Shown here: positions 10,891 to 23,382 of the stretch, piece after piece
How positions within the stretch are numbered: the stretch's first letter is position 1
How the letters are laid out: every line of letters starts with the position of its first letter
Assembly: GCA_963556495.2 (NCBI GenBank)
Contig: OY747712.1
Location: 15,969,235 to 16,033,234 of the forward strand
Direction: 5' to 3'
DNA length: 64,000 nucleotides
DNA from: Valencia hispanica
Lineage: Eukaryota > Chordata > Actinopteri > Cyprinodontiformes > Valenciidae
Notes under the pieces: model-generated
What the model was told of the DNA's origin: nothing
The model's input: only the letters and a program-made list of their open reading frames with translations
Database searches by the model: none
Position numbers and translations under genes: made by a program

Positions 10891-12362
10891 AACTAAAGCA
10901 AAAAAAGAAACGTCCTCTGATTTTCAACAGTTTTTACTTTCAGTAAACTTAATGTGTGTAAATATTTGTATGAACACTAAAAGAGTCAACACCATAAGAC
11001 ATAAACTAAAAATGTTTCACAGACCTGTGACTAACACAAATAGAATAATGTGTCCTTAAATGAAGGGAGGCTCAAAATCAAAAGTACCAGTCAGTATCTG
11101 GTGTGGCCACCAGCTGCTTGAAGTACTGCAGTACATCTCCTCCTCATGGACTAGACCAGATTTGTCAGTTCTTGCTGTGAGATGTTACCTCACTCTTCCA
11201 CCAAGGCACTTGCAAGTTCCTGGACATTTCTGGGGGGAATGGCCCCAGCCCTCACCCTGCGATCCAACAGGTCCCAGACGTGCTCAATGGGATTGAGATC
11301 CGGGTTCTTCGCTGGTCATGGCAGAACACTGACATTGCTGTCATGCAGAAACTCACGCACAGAACGAGCAGTATGGCTGGTGGCATTGTCCTGCTGGAGC
11401 ATCATGTCCGAATGAGCATGCATAAAGGGTACCACATGAGGGAGGAGGATGTCTTCCCTGTACCGCAAGGCATTGAGATTGCCTGCAATGACAACAAGCT
11501 CAGTCCGATGGTGATGTGATATACCGCCCCAGACCATGACGGACCCCCCACCTCCAAATCGATCCAGCTCCAGGGTACAGGCCTCGGTGTAACGCTCATT
11601 CCTTCGGCGATAAACACGAATCCGTCCATCACCCCTGGTGAGACAAAACCATGACTCATCAGTGAAGAGCACTTTTTGCCGCTCCTGTCTGGTCCAGCGA
11701 AGGTGGGTTTGTGCCCGTAGGTGGCGTTGTTGCTGGTGATGTGTGGTAAGGACCTGCCTTACAACAGGCCTACAAGCCCTCAGTCCAGCCTCTCTCAGCC
11801 TACTGCGGACAGTCTGAGCACTGATGGAGGGATTGTGTGTTCCTGGTGTGACTCGGGCAGTTGTTGTGGCCATCCTGTACCTGTCACCCAGGTGTGATAT
11901 TTGGATGTACCGATCCAGTGCAGGTGTTGTACTACGTGGTCTTCCACTGCGAGGATGATCAGCTGTCCTTCCTGTCTCCCTGTAACGCTGTCTTAGGCGT
12001 CTCACAGTGCAGACATGGCAATTTATTGCCCTAGCCACATCAGCAGTCCTCATGCCTCCCTGCAGCATGCCTAATGCACGTTCACGCAGATGAGCAGGGA
12101 CCCTGGGCATCTTTCTTTGGGTGTTTTTCACAGTCAGTAGACAAGTCTCTTTAGTGTCCTGCGTTTTTAGAACTGTGACCTTAAATGCCTACTTTCTGTA
12201 AGCTGTTATGGTCTTTACGACTTTCTTAACGACATTCCACAGGTGCATGTTAATTAAGTGATTATGGTTAATTGAACATGCATGGAAAACATTGTAAAGT
12301 TATTTGGATTATTGTTGAAATATACAGTCCTGAAAAAGGGACGATTCTTTTTTTGCTGAGTT
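10891..12362 (-). mobile_element. Full-length Tc1-like transposon
   Basis: A 1472-bp element flanked by TA duplications (10889-10890, 12363-12364). The ends are inverted: AACTAAAGCAAAAAAAGAAA at the left, and the complement of AACTCAGCAAAAAAAGAATC at the right. The transposase pseudogene lies inside in minus orientation. Length and structure fit Tc1/mariner. Confidence 0.9.
11091..12131 (-). pseudogene. Tc1 transposase with three nonsense codons
   Basis: Starts at ATG 12131 and is readable in one frame to TGA at 11093-11091 (346 codons, the usual Tc1 length). An N-terminal paired-like helix-turn-helix region is present (RERALGMLQGGMRTADVARA, TVRRLRQRYRETGRT). The catalytic DDE residues are all visible: Asp in LFTDESWF, Asp in QQDNATSH, Glu in NPIEHVW. 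Three in-frame stops break it: TGA after SVLP (Trp expected), TGA after VEE (Trp expected) and TAG before SMRRR (Gln expected). All fit single transitions. The first stop falls between the second Asp and the Glu, so the product would be inactive. Confidence 0.88.
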
Positions 12363-13146
12363 TACTTGTCTGTTCAAAATGAACTTAAAAATAGTAAGCT
12401 ATGTTTTCTAGTAAATCTTTGGATAATTTCCCCCTTATTCTAAAACAGCTTGAACTTAGAACATATCTGTTCTTTTCCTGTAATAGCTTAAGTTCAAGAA
12501 GATTTCAGAATGAGAGGTTTTGAGGAATTCTCTCCATGTTGTTGTAAGGCATAGAAAATGACAATGTGAGCTTTCCAGTGCAAAACCAAAAACATTGTCT
12601 ATGGATTTCTTTCTCAATATTTAGATATTGTAGATATTTTGATGTGTGTTTAGCAATTGGATCCAAAGCATAAAAATATAGAGCCTTGAAATTCTCTGTG
12701 TTAATTCTAAGTCATAAACCTAAAAATGAAGCCGGCTTTTAAACTCGTAATAAGGTTTTGCTCATCTTATTTAACAGTAGCCAAGTTATGATTCACCCAA
12801 AAAAAAAAGAAAAAAAGAAAAAAAACTTTGTAAGCTGCCAGAAGTCAAGTGCTGAACAGCAGGAGGCTGTCAGACTGCTGGGCTGAGGGGGTTATGGTTT
12901 CCACACACCCAGTCAAAGTGCATATTCATTCACGCTGCTCTGCTCTGCTTCAGCACTGAACTGTTCAACTGTGTCTCAGGGGTGAGCGTCAGATAGGCAT
13001 AATTTCAGGGCCACGCACTGTTACCCCCATTGCTATTCTGAGACATATTTACCTGTTTAGTTAAAGGAAGAAAGAGGGACTTGGATCAATGCAACAATAA
13101 GGACTTTTGTAATAAATAAAAAATCCCGTAGTTTATTAGCTGTGCG
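12363..13146. other. Spacer with A-rich run
   Basis: No gene recognised. An A-rich, G-interrupted run lies at about 12798-12829. Confidence 0.4.
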
Positions 13147-13546
13147 TCTTGCAGCAAAATGGTGTCTATGGACACCTCTCTGGTCTTGGCCATGATGGAG
13201 GTTGGAGTCTGACAGTTTGAATGTGTGGGCAGGTGTCTTTCATACAGATAAGTTCAAACAGGTGCCTTTAATACAGGTAATGAGTGGCGGAAAGAGGAGC
13301 CTCTAAAAGTAGCATGTCTGTGAGGGACATAATTTGAGTTTGTTAGTATGTGCTAAACACTTATTTTCTGCACCAATATACAAATACATTCTTTAAAAAT
13401 CCTACAATGTGATTTCCTAGAATTTTCTTAACGTTCTGTCTCTTACAGTTGATGTGTACCTGTGATGAAAACTTCAGACCTTTCCCATCTTTTTAAATGG
13501 GACAACTTTCACAATCAGTGGCTGCTAAATACTTTTCCCCCCACTG
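13147..13546 (-). mobile_element. Terminal fragment of a second Tc1 family
   Basis: The right end reads GGCTGCTAAATACTTTTCC...CCCCACTG followed by TA (13547-13548), as in a widespread fish Tc1 family. The sequence inward (GGCAGGTGTCTTTCATACAG) fits the region upstream of that family's transposase. The left part, including the ORF, is missing. Confidence 0.6.
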
Positions 13547-13559
13547 TAACCATCCTTAA

Positions 13560-13995
13560 GCTACATGGAAAAGAAAATAATATCCAATGAGTACCAGTGG
13601 TGTCGATGAAAATGCTTTCCAGAATTCTGAGGAGAGTGGGCAGACCAGTTCAAGATTTTCCAAAAAGCCACAGTAGCTCAATTTAACCACTTGTTACAAT
13701 CAAGGGATACAGAATACCATCCCTAAACATCAACATTAAAGCTGATGGGAGGATCACACACCTCCCAGCTAAAGAAAAGAAAAAGGGGCTACTATATGCA
13801 GTGCTACCAAAACTGCCCAAGTGTGCACATTTTGTAATGGCTACTTACAGCAGGATAATGCAGCATTTCACAAATAAATAATTTGTTACTGTTTTCTTGT
13901 CACTGTACTCCAATTAGCCTCCACAGTCACCAGATCCAGTCCAATAAAGCTCCTCGGAGATGTGCAGCCCAACATTGTGAGTTGCTACCACGTTA
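13560..13995 (+). mobile_element. Decayed Tc1-like transposase region, plus strand
   Basis: Contains a coding-like segment at 13836-13865 reading YLQQDNAA, the second-Asp block of Tc1 transposases, and later CCTCCACAGTCACCAGATC, the block before the catalytic Glu. A 23-bp stretch at 13839-13861 recurs exactly in inverted orientation at 17788-17810, so this and the copy at 17562 belong to one family. Many stops and indels; ends not found. Confidence 0.65.
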
Positions 13996-14893
13996 AAATG
14001 GAATAAATGTCAAGGTGGAAGTAGGTTGGACCAGAATGCAGATAATATTGTAGTTGGGGAAATTTACAACTGTAACTCTTTGCAACTGTATTTACCAGTT
14101 GCACAGAGATAACTTACAGAAACCGGTGAGGCATGGCTTGGGAAAAAAGACAGAGAAACCAGCGAAGTGTGACTGAACATGAACTGCTTAAATACTGAGG
14201 ATGAGGAATGACAAAGAAACTGGAGTGAAGCCTAATCAGGGTAATCAGATGTAGGTGAGTGAGTGAGCAGACAAGAGAATATCAGCTGGGGAAGAGGCAG
14301 AATGTCAGGGTGGAAATAACAGAGCAGTGAAGGAAAACAAAGGTGTAAACAGAAGAGAAGACCAGATAAAAGTAATCCTAAATGCCTATGGTAAAACTAA
14401 CAAAGAAGGATAACTAAGAATGATGAAATCTAAGTAATAAATAGAGAAGCATCAGAGAAACTCAAAGTAAAAGCAATAATGGATATAACTGGAGAGAGAG
14501 GAGGAAAACAGAACAGGACAACATAAGTATAAAAACTAGGTAAAGGGAAAGTCAAATCAGAGAACAATAATCCTAATAAAGTAAAACAAAACTAACAAAA
14601 GAAAATAAAGAGAAAATTTTTTGACTACATTTTGATAAATGGAAAAAATAGTTGTATTCTTATCTTATAAATGCATGTGTAAAATGAAATCAGAGATTAA
14701 AGATTTCAGGTTTTCTATTTTTTGTTTTATTTTTTTATTGCTTTTTTACATCTTTTTAAAGCAACTTTTTTGGTGAACAACTTTTATACAGCAGTAGATT
14801 ATGTACAGATTAGTTTGGCCAGAAGTCCATGGATTAATGTTGACATTACATTTGTGTGTGTTTAAAGTTTTGAAAAGTTTAAATATCTTGTTA
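13996..14893. other. AT-rich spacer
   Basis: A/G-rich, AT-rich sequence with no gene or terminal repeat recognised. Confidence 0.4.
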
Positions 14894-14897
14894 ACTG

Positions 14898-16792
14898 TGT
14901 TGTTACTCAGACAGGTAGGTTTTGGCTAGGAATAATTATGAATAATTGCTTAGGGCAATAATTAATAAGAATAATAAGTTTATGTCAAAATTACCAAGTT
15001 TTGGGCACCACCTGAGATCAAGGAAATATAATGATAGCCAAATAGTTCAGTCTCAGTTAATGTTTATGATTACTTGCCTGATAAGGCTGAGATAATAATA
15101 ACAATAGATGAAGGAATAAGTTATTGGTGTACTTTGAACAGCAAGTTACTACACATGCATTTGGAATAACAACAGACGACTTTCAAAATACAAGAGTTTA
15201 TTACATAAAGAATTCCACTTTCAGTTAAAATCCTTTAATCAACAAACTCACTAAGCTACTAACACACAACTAAACTACAGAGTAAAAGATGAATGAATAA
15301 TAAAATTAACTACCTAAAGTAAAATCAGTAAAATGGACACATATGCAAAGAAGTACAAACAATAACCAATTAATTGATCATGATGTCACAGTTTAGTAGG
15401 AATATGTATGCTTAAAGACCAAGGCTTATATTGGGGAATTTTGGGAGTGAAGCTAAGTTAGTTTAAACTAATTGTAATTATTTAAGACTAATTACTACCC
15501 TTTGGTTTGTGTTCAAACAACCAGTTCAATATGCAAAGCACAAGTGAAGACAAAAAAAAAACATTATTTGGAGGAAATGTTTCATTAAATCATTTGCTGA
15601 ATTTGAAATCAATAACCTTTTGGAGAATTGATTCTATTTTATAGATCGGTTACTGCAGTGATGGATCAAATTTAGTATTTTGACATACTAAGAAGGCCGT
15701 TTCAAAAACGACTTATATGATTAGTTTTTGGTGTTTAAACAGTCTATTTTAAAGCTGATCTGTATTTTGTATACCGTAGGTAGCAATCTTTATTGTTTAT
15801 GAAGCGTTGACGGGCTGCAAAAGCCGGCTGCTCTTATCAGATCCAGAGTGCGGAGCTAATTTATGTAGTGCAGTTTAGAGTCACTATCTTTTAAATTAGC
15901 ATGAAAAAACAAGGGGAAAACTCCTGTCAGACAGAGTAACTCATGTTGCATGATTTAAAATGACTCTTTCCGTCTGTTAGAAACCTTTGAAAACACTGTT
16001 TATACGCAAACAATTTAAGAATGAGTTCTTACAAATGCAGCAAAAAAATAATGAAATCAAACAGGCAAACAAATCTTAATTTGTTTATCTTGTGCTAATT
16101 TATCTCTGCCCAGACACAACCTTACGTGAACGTTTCTTAGACATCCAGGTAAGGGTATGTCTGTTGTCTGAAAAGACTGCCAATAAAGCAGAGAAACCAG
16201 CTGTTGTAGCTGGTCAGTTAGCAGTAGCTGTGTGGGGCACTAACGGTGAGGCTTCAGGTGCGGCTGCTAGCCACTGTTAGCTCGGAACGTTGTTCTCCCA
16301 CAGGATGCTCCCTCTTCGCGGGCGGCAATTAGCTCAGCAGCTCCCTGGGTCATTCAACTTTCGGCTCCCGTAGCAGGCAGTACAGCAGCTTGACAAAGAG
16401 AGGCTCCCTCTCTCTCTGTGGAATCTGTAATTCAAAAGATTATTTCTGCAGAGTTTTGAACATGTCATTCAGGACTTATTTCATCCACCGAATACAGTTC
16501 ACCTGATCAATCGGCAGAGTGTAAAAGTCTTTCGGATCCAATGAGTTTCTTCCAGAAACTTGATCACTCCCTTGCCAGTGAAGGACAGAGTTAGCGCGCT
16601 GTTCTCTCCTGATGTGAGCCGGCTGGTCTCACAGGCAAACGAGGCCTAAGTTCAGAGCGGCAGCTGTTTCGTTTGAGTTTGGCCTTTCACAACTCCTCCT
16701 CTTCCTGTTGAAACTAGTGCAATGTGTGATTTAGCACTATACCGAGAGGAGGTCTGTGTTTTGGTCCAGTAACCATGGCTGAGTTTCCAACA
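14898..16792. mobile_element. Solo LTR candidate, 1.9 kb
   Basis: Ends are TGTTGTTACTCAG (14898) and CTGAGTTTCCAACA (16792), i.e. TG...CA with short imperfect inverted repeats. The 4-bp ACTG is directly repeated on both flanks (14894-14897, 16793-16796). No ORF of note lies inside. A minus-strand AATAAA occurs near 15198, leaving about 300 nt to the left end, which fits U5 of a minus-oriented LTR. The length would be unusually large for an LTR but is known from some retroviral lineages. Class is not determined. Confidence 0.5.
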
Positions 16793-16796
16793 ACTG

Positions 16797-17561
16797 TCTA
16801 TTCCAAAATCTTGGAAATTAATTTCAACAGATTGTGAGAAAAATATTCAGGTTTTTGAACAAAATTTACTGAACAAGCACATAGATCGTATTAACATCAT
16901 ATACAGTAACAGGTAAAAGAAGTCTAACTCTCACAAAATTCTAAATAAGTTGCTTTTATGAAGTTTATCTGAAACTCCTAACTCTGCCTTTCTGGTTACT
17001 TTTTAACAGATGTAAATCCCAGGTGATAGTCTTTTATCATATACAAAAACCTCCATCCTTCTTCTCAGTGGACTTTTCCTTATAGTAAGGCATATTGTGT
17101 TTGCGCCACACAGACCATCAGGTAGATCAAGTCTTTCTCACATTTTTTCCATTAGAGAATGTGACAGAAACCTTCAGAGGATTACACAAGGTTTGACTCA
17201 GAGCACTGCACAAGAGGCTCTGGCATCTACCTCTCACATCTGCAGGTCTTCTGTTAGCCCACATGTCTTCGTATCACCTGCTCTGAAGCAGCAAATGCCA
17301 CCCACCAGTTATCCTAGTTGCCAAATTGTAGGTGGTGGAAAGTAAAATCAGTACATGAAGTAAAACAATACCTCAAACCCAGAAAGGTCTCACAGAAACA
17401 ATGTTAGCATTAAAGTTTGCAGGGATTTGTAAAATTTACAATCAGTTAAATTTACAGTTAGTGAAATTAATTTAACATGCATGTCCATGGCGTCTTGGTT
17501 TTATTTTCAAAAGCACAGAAACATGGCTTTGAAAAGTGGAAGCTAACACATTGTAATATAC
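16797..17561. other. Spacer, no feature recognised
   Basis: No convincing gene. A plus-strand open frame at 17097-17345 has no family signature. Confidence 0.4.
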
Positions 17562-18510
17562 ACTCACTGGCCACTACATTAGGAACACCTTATTAGCACT
17601 GGGTGGGACCCTGGTTTGCCTTCATGGCATAGATTCAACATGGATTTGGAAACATTCCAAAAGCATCACACAGTTGTTGCAGCTTCACTGGCTGCATAGC
17701 TTCTGATTGTGGAGGCCATTGGAGCACAGTAACTTCATTTAAATCTTTAAGGAACTAGTTTGAAATTATTGAACTCTGTAACATTTTGCATTATCCTGCT
17801 GTAAGTAGCCATCACACAATGGGTACATTGTGGTCATAAATTAAAATATGGTCTGTAATAGTCAGCTATTGTGTTTAAACTTTGCTCAGTTGGTACAAAG
17901 GGGCCCAATATATGCTAAGAAAATACCCCCCTCACCATTACACCACCAGCAGCAACCTTAACAACTGATACAAGAAAGGATGGATCAAAGCTTTGACACG
18001 GTTTACTGCAAATTCTGACCCTATCATCTGAATATTGTAGGTAAATAGACTGGTTGGTCCTTCTTACCGCTGAAAGGAGTGGGACCTCTGCTGCTGTAGC
18101 TCATTTGCTTCAAGGTTTGATGTGTTCAGGTGATGATATCCATATTTTGGTAGTAAGAAGGGTTATTTGATTACCGCTACCTTTCTCTCATATCAAACCA
18201 ATCTGCCCATTCTTCCCTGACATGAGTAAGTTAGGCATTTCTATGGGTACCACTGCTGCTCACTTCACTGAATATTTTCTGTTCTTCATTCTATTCTCTG
18301 TAAACCTGAGAGATTGTTGTTAGTGGAAAACCCTCTAGATCAGCAGTCTCAATAATACTCAGAGCAGCTTATCTAGCGCCAACAGCAATGCCATGTTCAA
18401 AGCCACATAAATCACCTTTGGTCCTCATTCTGATGCTCAGTTTGAACTCCAGCAATTCACCATGTCTAGATGCCAAAATACAATGAGTTACTGCCACGTG
18501 ATTAGCTTTT
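17562..18510 (-). mobile_element. Decayed Tc1-like transposon, minus strand
   Basis: The left end reads ACACTCACTGGCCACTACAT then TAGGAACACC, close to the known terminus of a fish Tc1 family. Inward, 17788-17810 is the exact inverted match of the QQDN block at 13839-13861. Further minus-strand blocks in transposase order run to about 18480. Heavily mutated, no long frame, right terminus not clear. Confidence 0.65.
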
Positions 18511-19339
18511 TTTCTTATTAATTGTGTTAGTAAGCATTTCTACTAGTTTTTTTTATGAAGTGGATGATGAGTGCAGTCATTTTGCTCTCTTACTTGAAAA
18601 TATTGAGTAATTTAGACTCCCATAAAGAAGTAAATAATTTATAAGATTCTGAAAAAAGCCAACTGAATTAATCATCAAAAGAAAGAAAAAATACAAAACC
18701 ATGAGAAATTTACAACTGAGCCAAGAGATTCTTGTGAAACTTACAATTTTGCTCTGGAACACATTTTCATGTGGGACCAGGTTGCATGGAAGACTTGCAG
18801 CCAAAGGGCTTATTGTGAATTAGAGAAAGATGAGAAATGCCACATATGAAAGAAAAACTCCTCTCAAAGTGTTCTGAGCATCCCTAACACACAAGGAGGG
18901 AATAGCTTATTAATATAACCCACAGGCAAGTCACTTGTCAGAGCTGGGCTCCCTGCTTTCAGTGCAACAACTCCATTCGTGATGCTGTATCCAATTACAG
19001 AAGGCAGAGAGCCTTGTTGGGGCAATAAGTTCCAGTCACCCCTGACCCCACAGTCAATCTGTCTTAGGCTACATCTTAATTTGCAGCATTTAACAGCAAG
19101 TGTTGGGACAAGTGGGGTATCCAAATATGTATGTGCAACGTTTGTTGTGTGGTGTCTTATCATTTTGCTATATTCCAACCACAAGTTTCAATGTATCTTA
19201 ATGAGATTTTCTGTAACTTATTTTTAGACCAGAAGGAAAAATATATAATATTTTTTTATTCTATTCTCTATTCTATTTTTATGAAGCTTTTTACAAGGGT
19301 GTTGTGCATTTGCAATCTGGCCACTTTACTCTGATGCCC
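18511..19339. other. AT-rich spacer
   Basis: No gene recognised; overlapping short frames on both strands without signatures. Confidence 0.35.
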
Positions 19340-19529
19340 CTTAATGAAATCCAGTGCAATCAATTGTGTTAGTTTGTCTTTGTGTAATTTAATCTCTGTG
19401 TAACTACAGCTGTTCAATGAAGACCTCAGAGGTTTGCTAGAAGACATTAATGAACAAATAACATCATGAAGACCAGGGAATATAGCAGGTCAGGAATAAA
19501 GTTATGGAGAAAGTTAAGGAGGGGTTTAG

Positions 19530-20494
19530 CAGAGATGGCGACTCAAGTTTGAGAGTCTAACTTCGAGAGTCGACTCGGATTGTGCCCTAAAAACTTTAGA
19601 CTTCACTTGGATTTCTGTTCTGAGACTCGAGTCTTGGTAACAGCTTTTATGTCATTTAATGAAGAGTCAAAGGAAACCAGAATATAAGCTACATACTGCA
19701 GCTGGTGTGCATATTTTACTGTGAAAAGGTGCACTAGATTATCAGCCATTGACACTAGTGGATTTTGGGATGTTAATGGCTCATAGCAGTCTGTTCATGT
19801 TAGCTGTAGCTTCACAACAATGACAACATGAATGTCTGTCCAAATGCACACTGGATTTAAGACCTTTGGATAATTTCAGAAAATCCTTTCCTTCAACATC
19901 CTCTCACTGTTAAACAGTTCCATTGCAAGAACATCTCCTGCTGTAAATATAAAAATAAAAGCACTTTCTATTACATTCATTCAGAAGTTCAACACTCATT
20001 TATTTACTTACTACACTTTGTCTGGTTCCTTATGGTGTAAGTTATACCTTAAATTTGAACATCTATCCGATTTAGAATAAAAAAATTCTCTAAACCATAT
20101 TTAGTGTAATATATTGTGAAGAAGTGGACAATATGAAGAGTGATGAACAGAGCAAAATGCAAAAATACCTAAGCTAGGTTGCTAAGATGGTAAGCTAGGT
20201 AAGCTAGGGTGTTAGCTAATGATGAATTAAATGTTAACAGATTAAAAGATAAATGTTAATAAATATTATAATGCTGAGAAACAATTGTATGTTCTTGTGG
20301 TGATTTATGCCTATGGACAAACAGCTTGTTGTAGGTAGGGATGTCAAACCTACACTATGGTTATTGGTGCTCTAGATGTCATGGATTTGTTGAGAAAATG
20401 TTGATTTGAATTGTTAAAGACTTGAGACTTGACTGTGACTTGGACTCAAAGACTTGACTTAGACTTTGGAAAACTTTGTTGTGAACACATTTAA
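19530..20494. mobile_element. hAT-like insertion with GACTTG-type subterminal repeats
   Basis: Begins CAGAGATGGCGACTCAAG after GGGTTTAG (19522-19529). Both ends carry degenerate repeats of GACTTGA/GACTTGG (19541-19570 and 20416-20470, in opposite senses). No ORF. The right boundary and right target duplication are not preserved; the host Tc1 resumes around 20495-20530. Confidence 0.4.
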
Positions 20495-20983
20495 AATAGT
20501 ATCTTAAACGTTGATCTTTGACATAGCACTGTTCAATCCATCATTCAAAGAGAGAAAGAGTATGCCACAACTGCAAACATACCAAGATATGGCTGGTCAC
20601 CTAAGTTAACAGGCCATGCAGGGAAAGCTTCAATCAGAAAAACCGCCAAGGAGAACATAGAAACTCTGGAGGAGCTCCACAGCTCAGGAGGGAGAAACTG
20701 TTTGCAGGATAACTATTACTTGTGCACTCAAATAATCTGGCTTTTAAGAAAAAGTAATAGGAAGAAAGCCATTGAACAAATAATGCTGGTGCCATCATGC
20801 TGTGGGAATCATTCTTTTTAGCAAAGACATTAAAGCTGATCAGATGGATAGAATTAAATACAGGGCAATCCTGGTAAAACATCTGTTTGAGGCTGAAAAA
20901 ACCTTGACTGTGGTGGAGGTTCACCATTCAACAGGATAATGACCCTAAACATACAGCCAGAGTTAATATGGAATGGTTTAGAT

Positions 20984-21528
20984 CAGAAATGTCCATGGCG
21001 CAACACATGAGCCTGTGTGAATGCTTTTAAAGAAAGGTACAAATTCATCTTGCTAGTAGAGAAAATTGAAGGACAATTTTTAACATATTTTTAGGGTGCT
21101 TTTTTACTGACTGTAGGACCACAAACTTCCAACAGTTACTTAAAAGTAGAATTAAGGATATTCATTTAATACACCGGACTGAATAAATCGAGTGTTTTCA
21201 AAGAAAGATAGAACTCTATCCTGTTCTTAAAGCTGAGAATACACTAAATATTTTTTTAGAATAAGAAAATAGAAAACAATTAGCCCTCCTAAAACTGGAC
21301 GTTTTATGACCTCCTTTTAATAAGGCAAACATGTGAGACCCTTTTATGTTTTGAATCCACTATGTTTTACAGATTCCTCTGCCATAAACCTTTACAACTT
21401 TGTATTATTTAAAATATTGGATCATAAATATTTTTTGATTTAAAAAATGTTTTTTTTAAATACACTAATATAATCTTTCCACTTTCAGTTTTTAAAACAC
21501 TAAGTATTGTGGTATTTAGACATCACTG
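20984..21528. mobile_element. hAT-like MITE with perfect 8-bp target duplication
   Basis: Starts CAGAAATGTCC and ends GACATCACTG, inverted CAG...CTG-type hAT ends. It is flanked by GTTTAGAT on both sides (20976-20983, 21529-21536). It sits inside the Tc1 transposase region. No ORF. Confidence 0.75.
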
Positions 21529-21974
21529 GTTTAGATAAAAGACTAATCTTGTTTATGTTGGCTCTGTCAAAGTTTAGACCTAAATTGAATTTAGAATCTG
21601 CAAGACTTTGGTGTTTTCCATCCAACCTGGCTAAAACATGAGTTATTTAGCAAAGATGAATTGGTCAAAGATTTTAGTCTCTAGATGTGCAAATTTGTTA
21701 GAGACATAACCTAAATGGCACTTACTGTCATTGCAGCAAAAGGTTTTTCTGCAAAGCATTGACTTAGGGGGAGCTGAATACAAATGCTTGTCATACTTTT
21801 TAGGTTGCTTTTTGTAAGAACATTGAGACCCTTTTTTTCTTCAACTTCACAGTTATACACTACTTTGCGTTCGTCTATCACATAAAATATCACAAAGATT
21901 CATTGCAATTTATGGCTGTGATGTGACAAAGAGAGAAATATTTCAAAGGGTATAAATACTTTTGCATAGTAGAA

Positions 21975-23378
21975 TTGGGCTTTTAGAGTGAAATAACAGC
22001 GGCTGCTCCTAATATCCTTCCAAAACTGGCAGCGGTTCAGCACTGTACCTTTCAGCCTCTCTGAGGTAGGTCGAATATTACATGGATCTTTTTTTAATGT
22101 TCTCTCTAAATCCTGTGGGGAAATTACCCAAGCCCAGTCACCAGCATTTGTGAAAGATGGAAAGCCTTTCCAAAGGGATTATGATGCCCTAGACTTGCTC
22201 TTGCTCTCATTTCTTTTAAAGCCCAGGTATCAGTTATCCGTCAGACGAGCTCAGGTCTGTCTTGACAGGGGTGCACATGTCTTGGCTCACCCCTCGTCAG
22301 TGAGCGGATGAAATTCTCTGTTATGACCCTTCTGACTCTGCTATTCACAGCTGTGAGGCAACAGGATGACATAAGGGTGGCATTTGAAATGCACCTTTAC
22401 AGTGCTCCGTTGGATCTTGCTACCATTATAACCCGACCTGAGAGAAGGCTTTATGGCCTATAACTATTGTGTCACATTTACAATTGGTCCTCAAAATGGG
22501 ATTAACTTTCAAGCACACATCTGATATAGACCTATTTGGAGGGTGAATTTTTGGACTCGCTAGCTAAAGGAGATATTGTTGACTTTTCTTTCAGAAAGAT
22601 ACAATACACCTAGAAAACATCCTGTTTGAATCCCATGGGTGTAAATTCAAGCTGCTGTCAATAATGTCTGTTCATCTTCTGTACAAGAGTATTCCGTCTT
22701 AGTCACACAAACCTAGGATTGCTTGGTAAATTTTTTGCTTAGAGTTGTTGCTTAAAAGCAGAAGAGTCCCAGGTTTAAGTCTCCGCTTTGCAGGATTCTC
22801 TCTTTTGGGGCCACATAATTTCCTGTAAAGTTTTCCCTAGACACTTTGACCTCTTTCCATAGTACAAAGCTATGTCTCACTGTTATACCTATGATAGACA
22901 GACAACCTGTCCAGTGGTCTGTACAACAAAGCAGTCTCTATGCTTTCACTGACTTCATCTCTCTGGTACTGAAAAAAGCTAACTTTGGGTATGCTTCCCA
23001 TAATAACAGTATCCACATTGAACAATTTGGTTTTCAGTAGTGATTGCGAGATGAAGCCTCATGATGCACTGAAGCTTTCCATCCAATAGGTCGACTCATG
23101 ACCCGACTCTTTATGGTGCTTCATTTATTCTACTGCACCATCAAGTGGACAATACAAGTAAAACAGGCCCAGTGATTATAATGATGTGCAGTCTGAACCT
23201 TTAAACTGAATAAATACATCAATGTTTGTGACAGCAATAAATTCTGAACATGGTCTAAACATTGTCTTAATCTGTCCTTAAGATACAATGTCTGCTGGTA
23301 CAAAAGAAAAAGCAGAAACTAATAAGACTTGTTTTTTTGTGTGAAGGGTCACGAGGAACAAAATGTATTTAATTGCAC
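21975..23378. other. Spacer, apparently single-copy
   Basis: No gene recognised. 22100-22460 looks non-repetitive and less AT-rich than its surroundings. 22745-22800 has a weak tRNA-like B-box (CCCAGGTTTAAGTCTCC) that may be an old SINE. Confidence 0.35.
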
Positions 23379-23382
23379 TTAA

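Larger units (their letters stand above)
19340..21970 (+). mobile_element. Decayed Tc1-like transposon broken by two insertions
   Basis: Three collinear pieces (about 19340-19529, 20495-20983, 21529-21970) match the Tc1 family also seen at 28882-30435. They cover the start region (CATCATGAAGACCAGGGAAT), the DNA-binding region (CACTGTTCAATCCATCATTC), the second-Asp block (CAACAGGATAATGACCC) and the 3' region ending ACTTTTGCATAG then TA. The segment with the first catalytic Asp is deleted near 20780. The left terminus is missing. Dead element. Confidence 0.7.
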
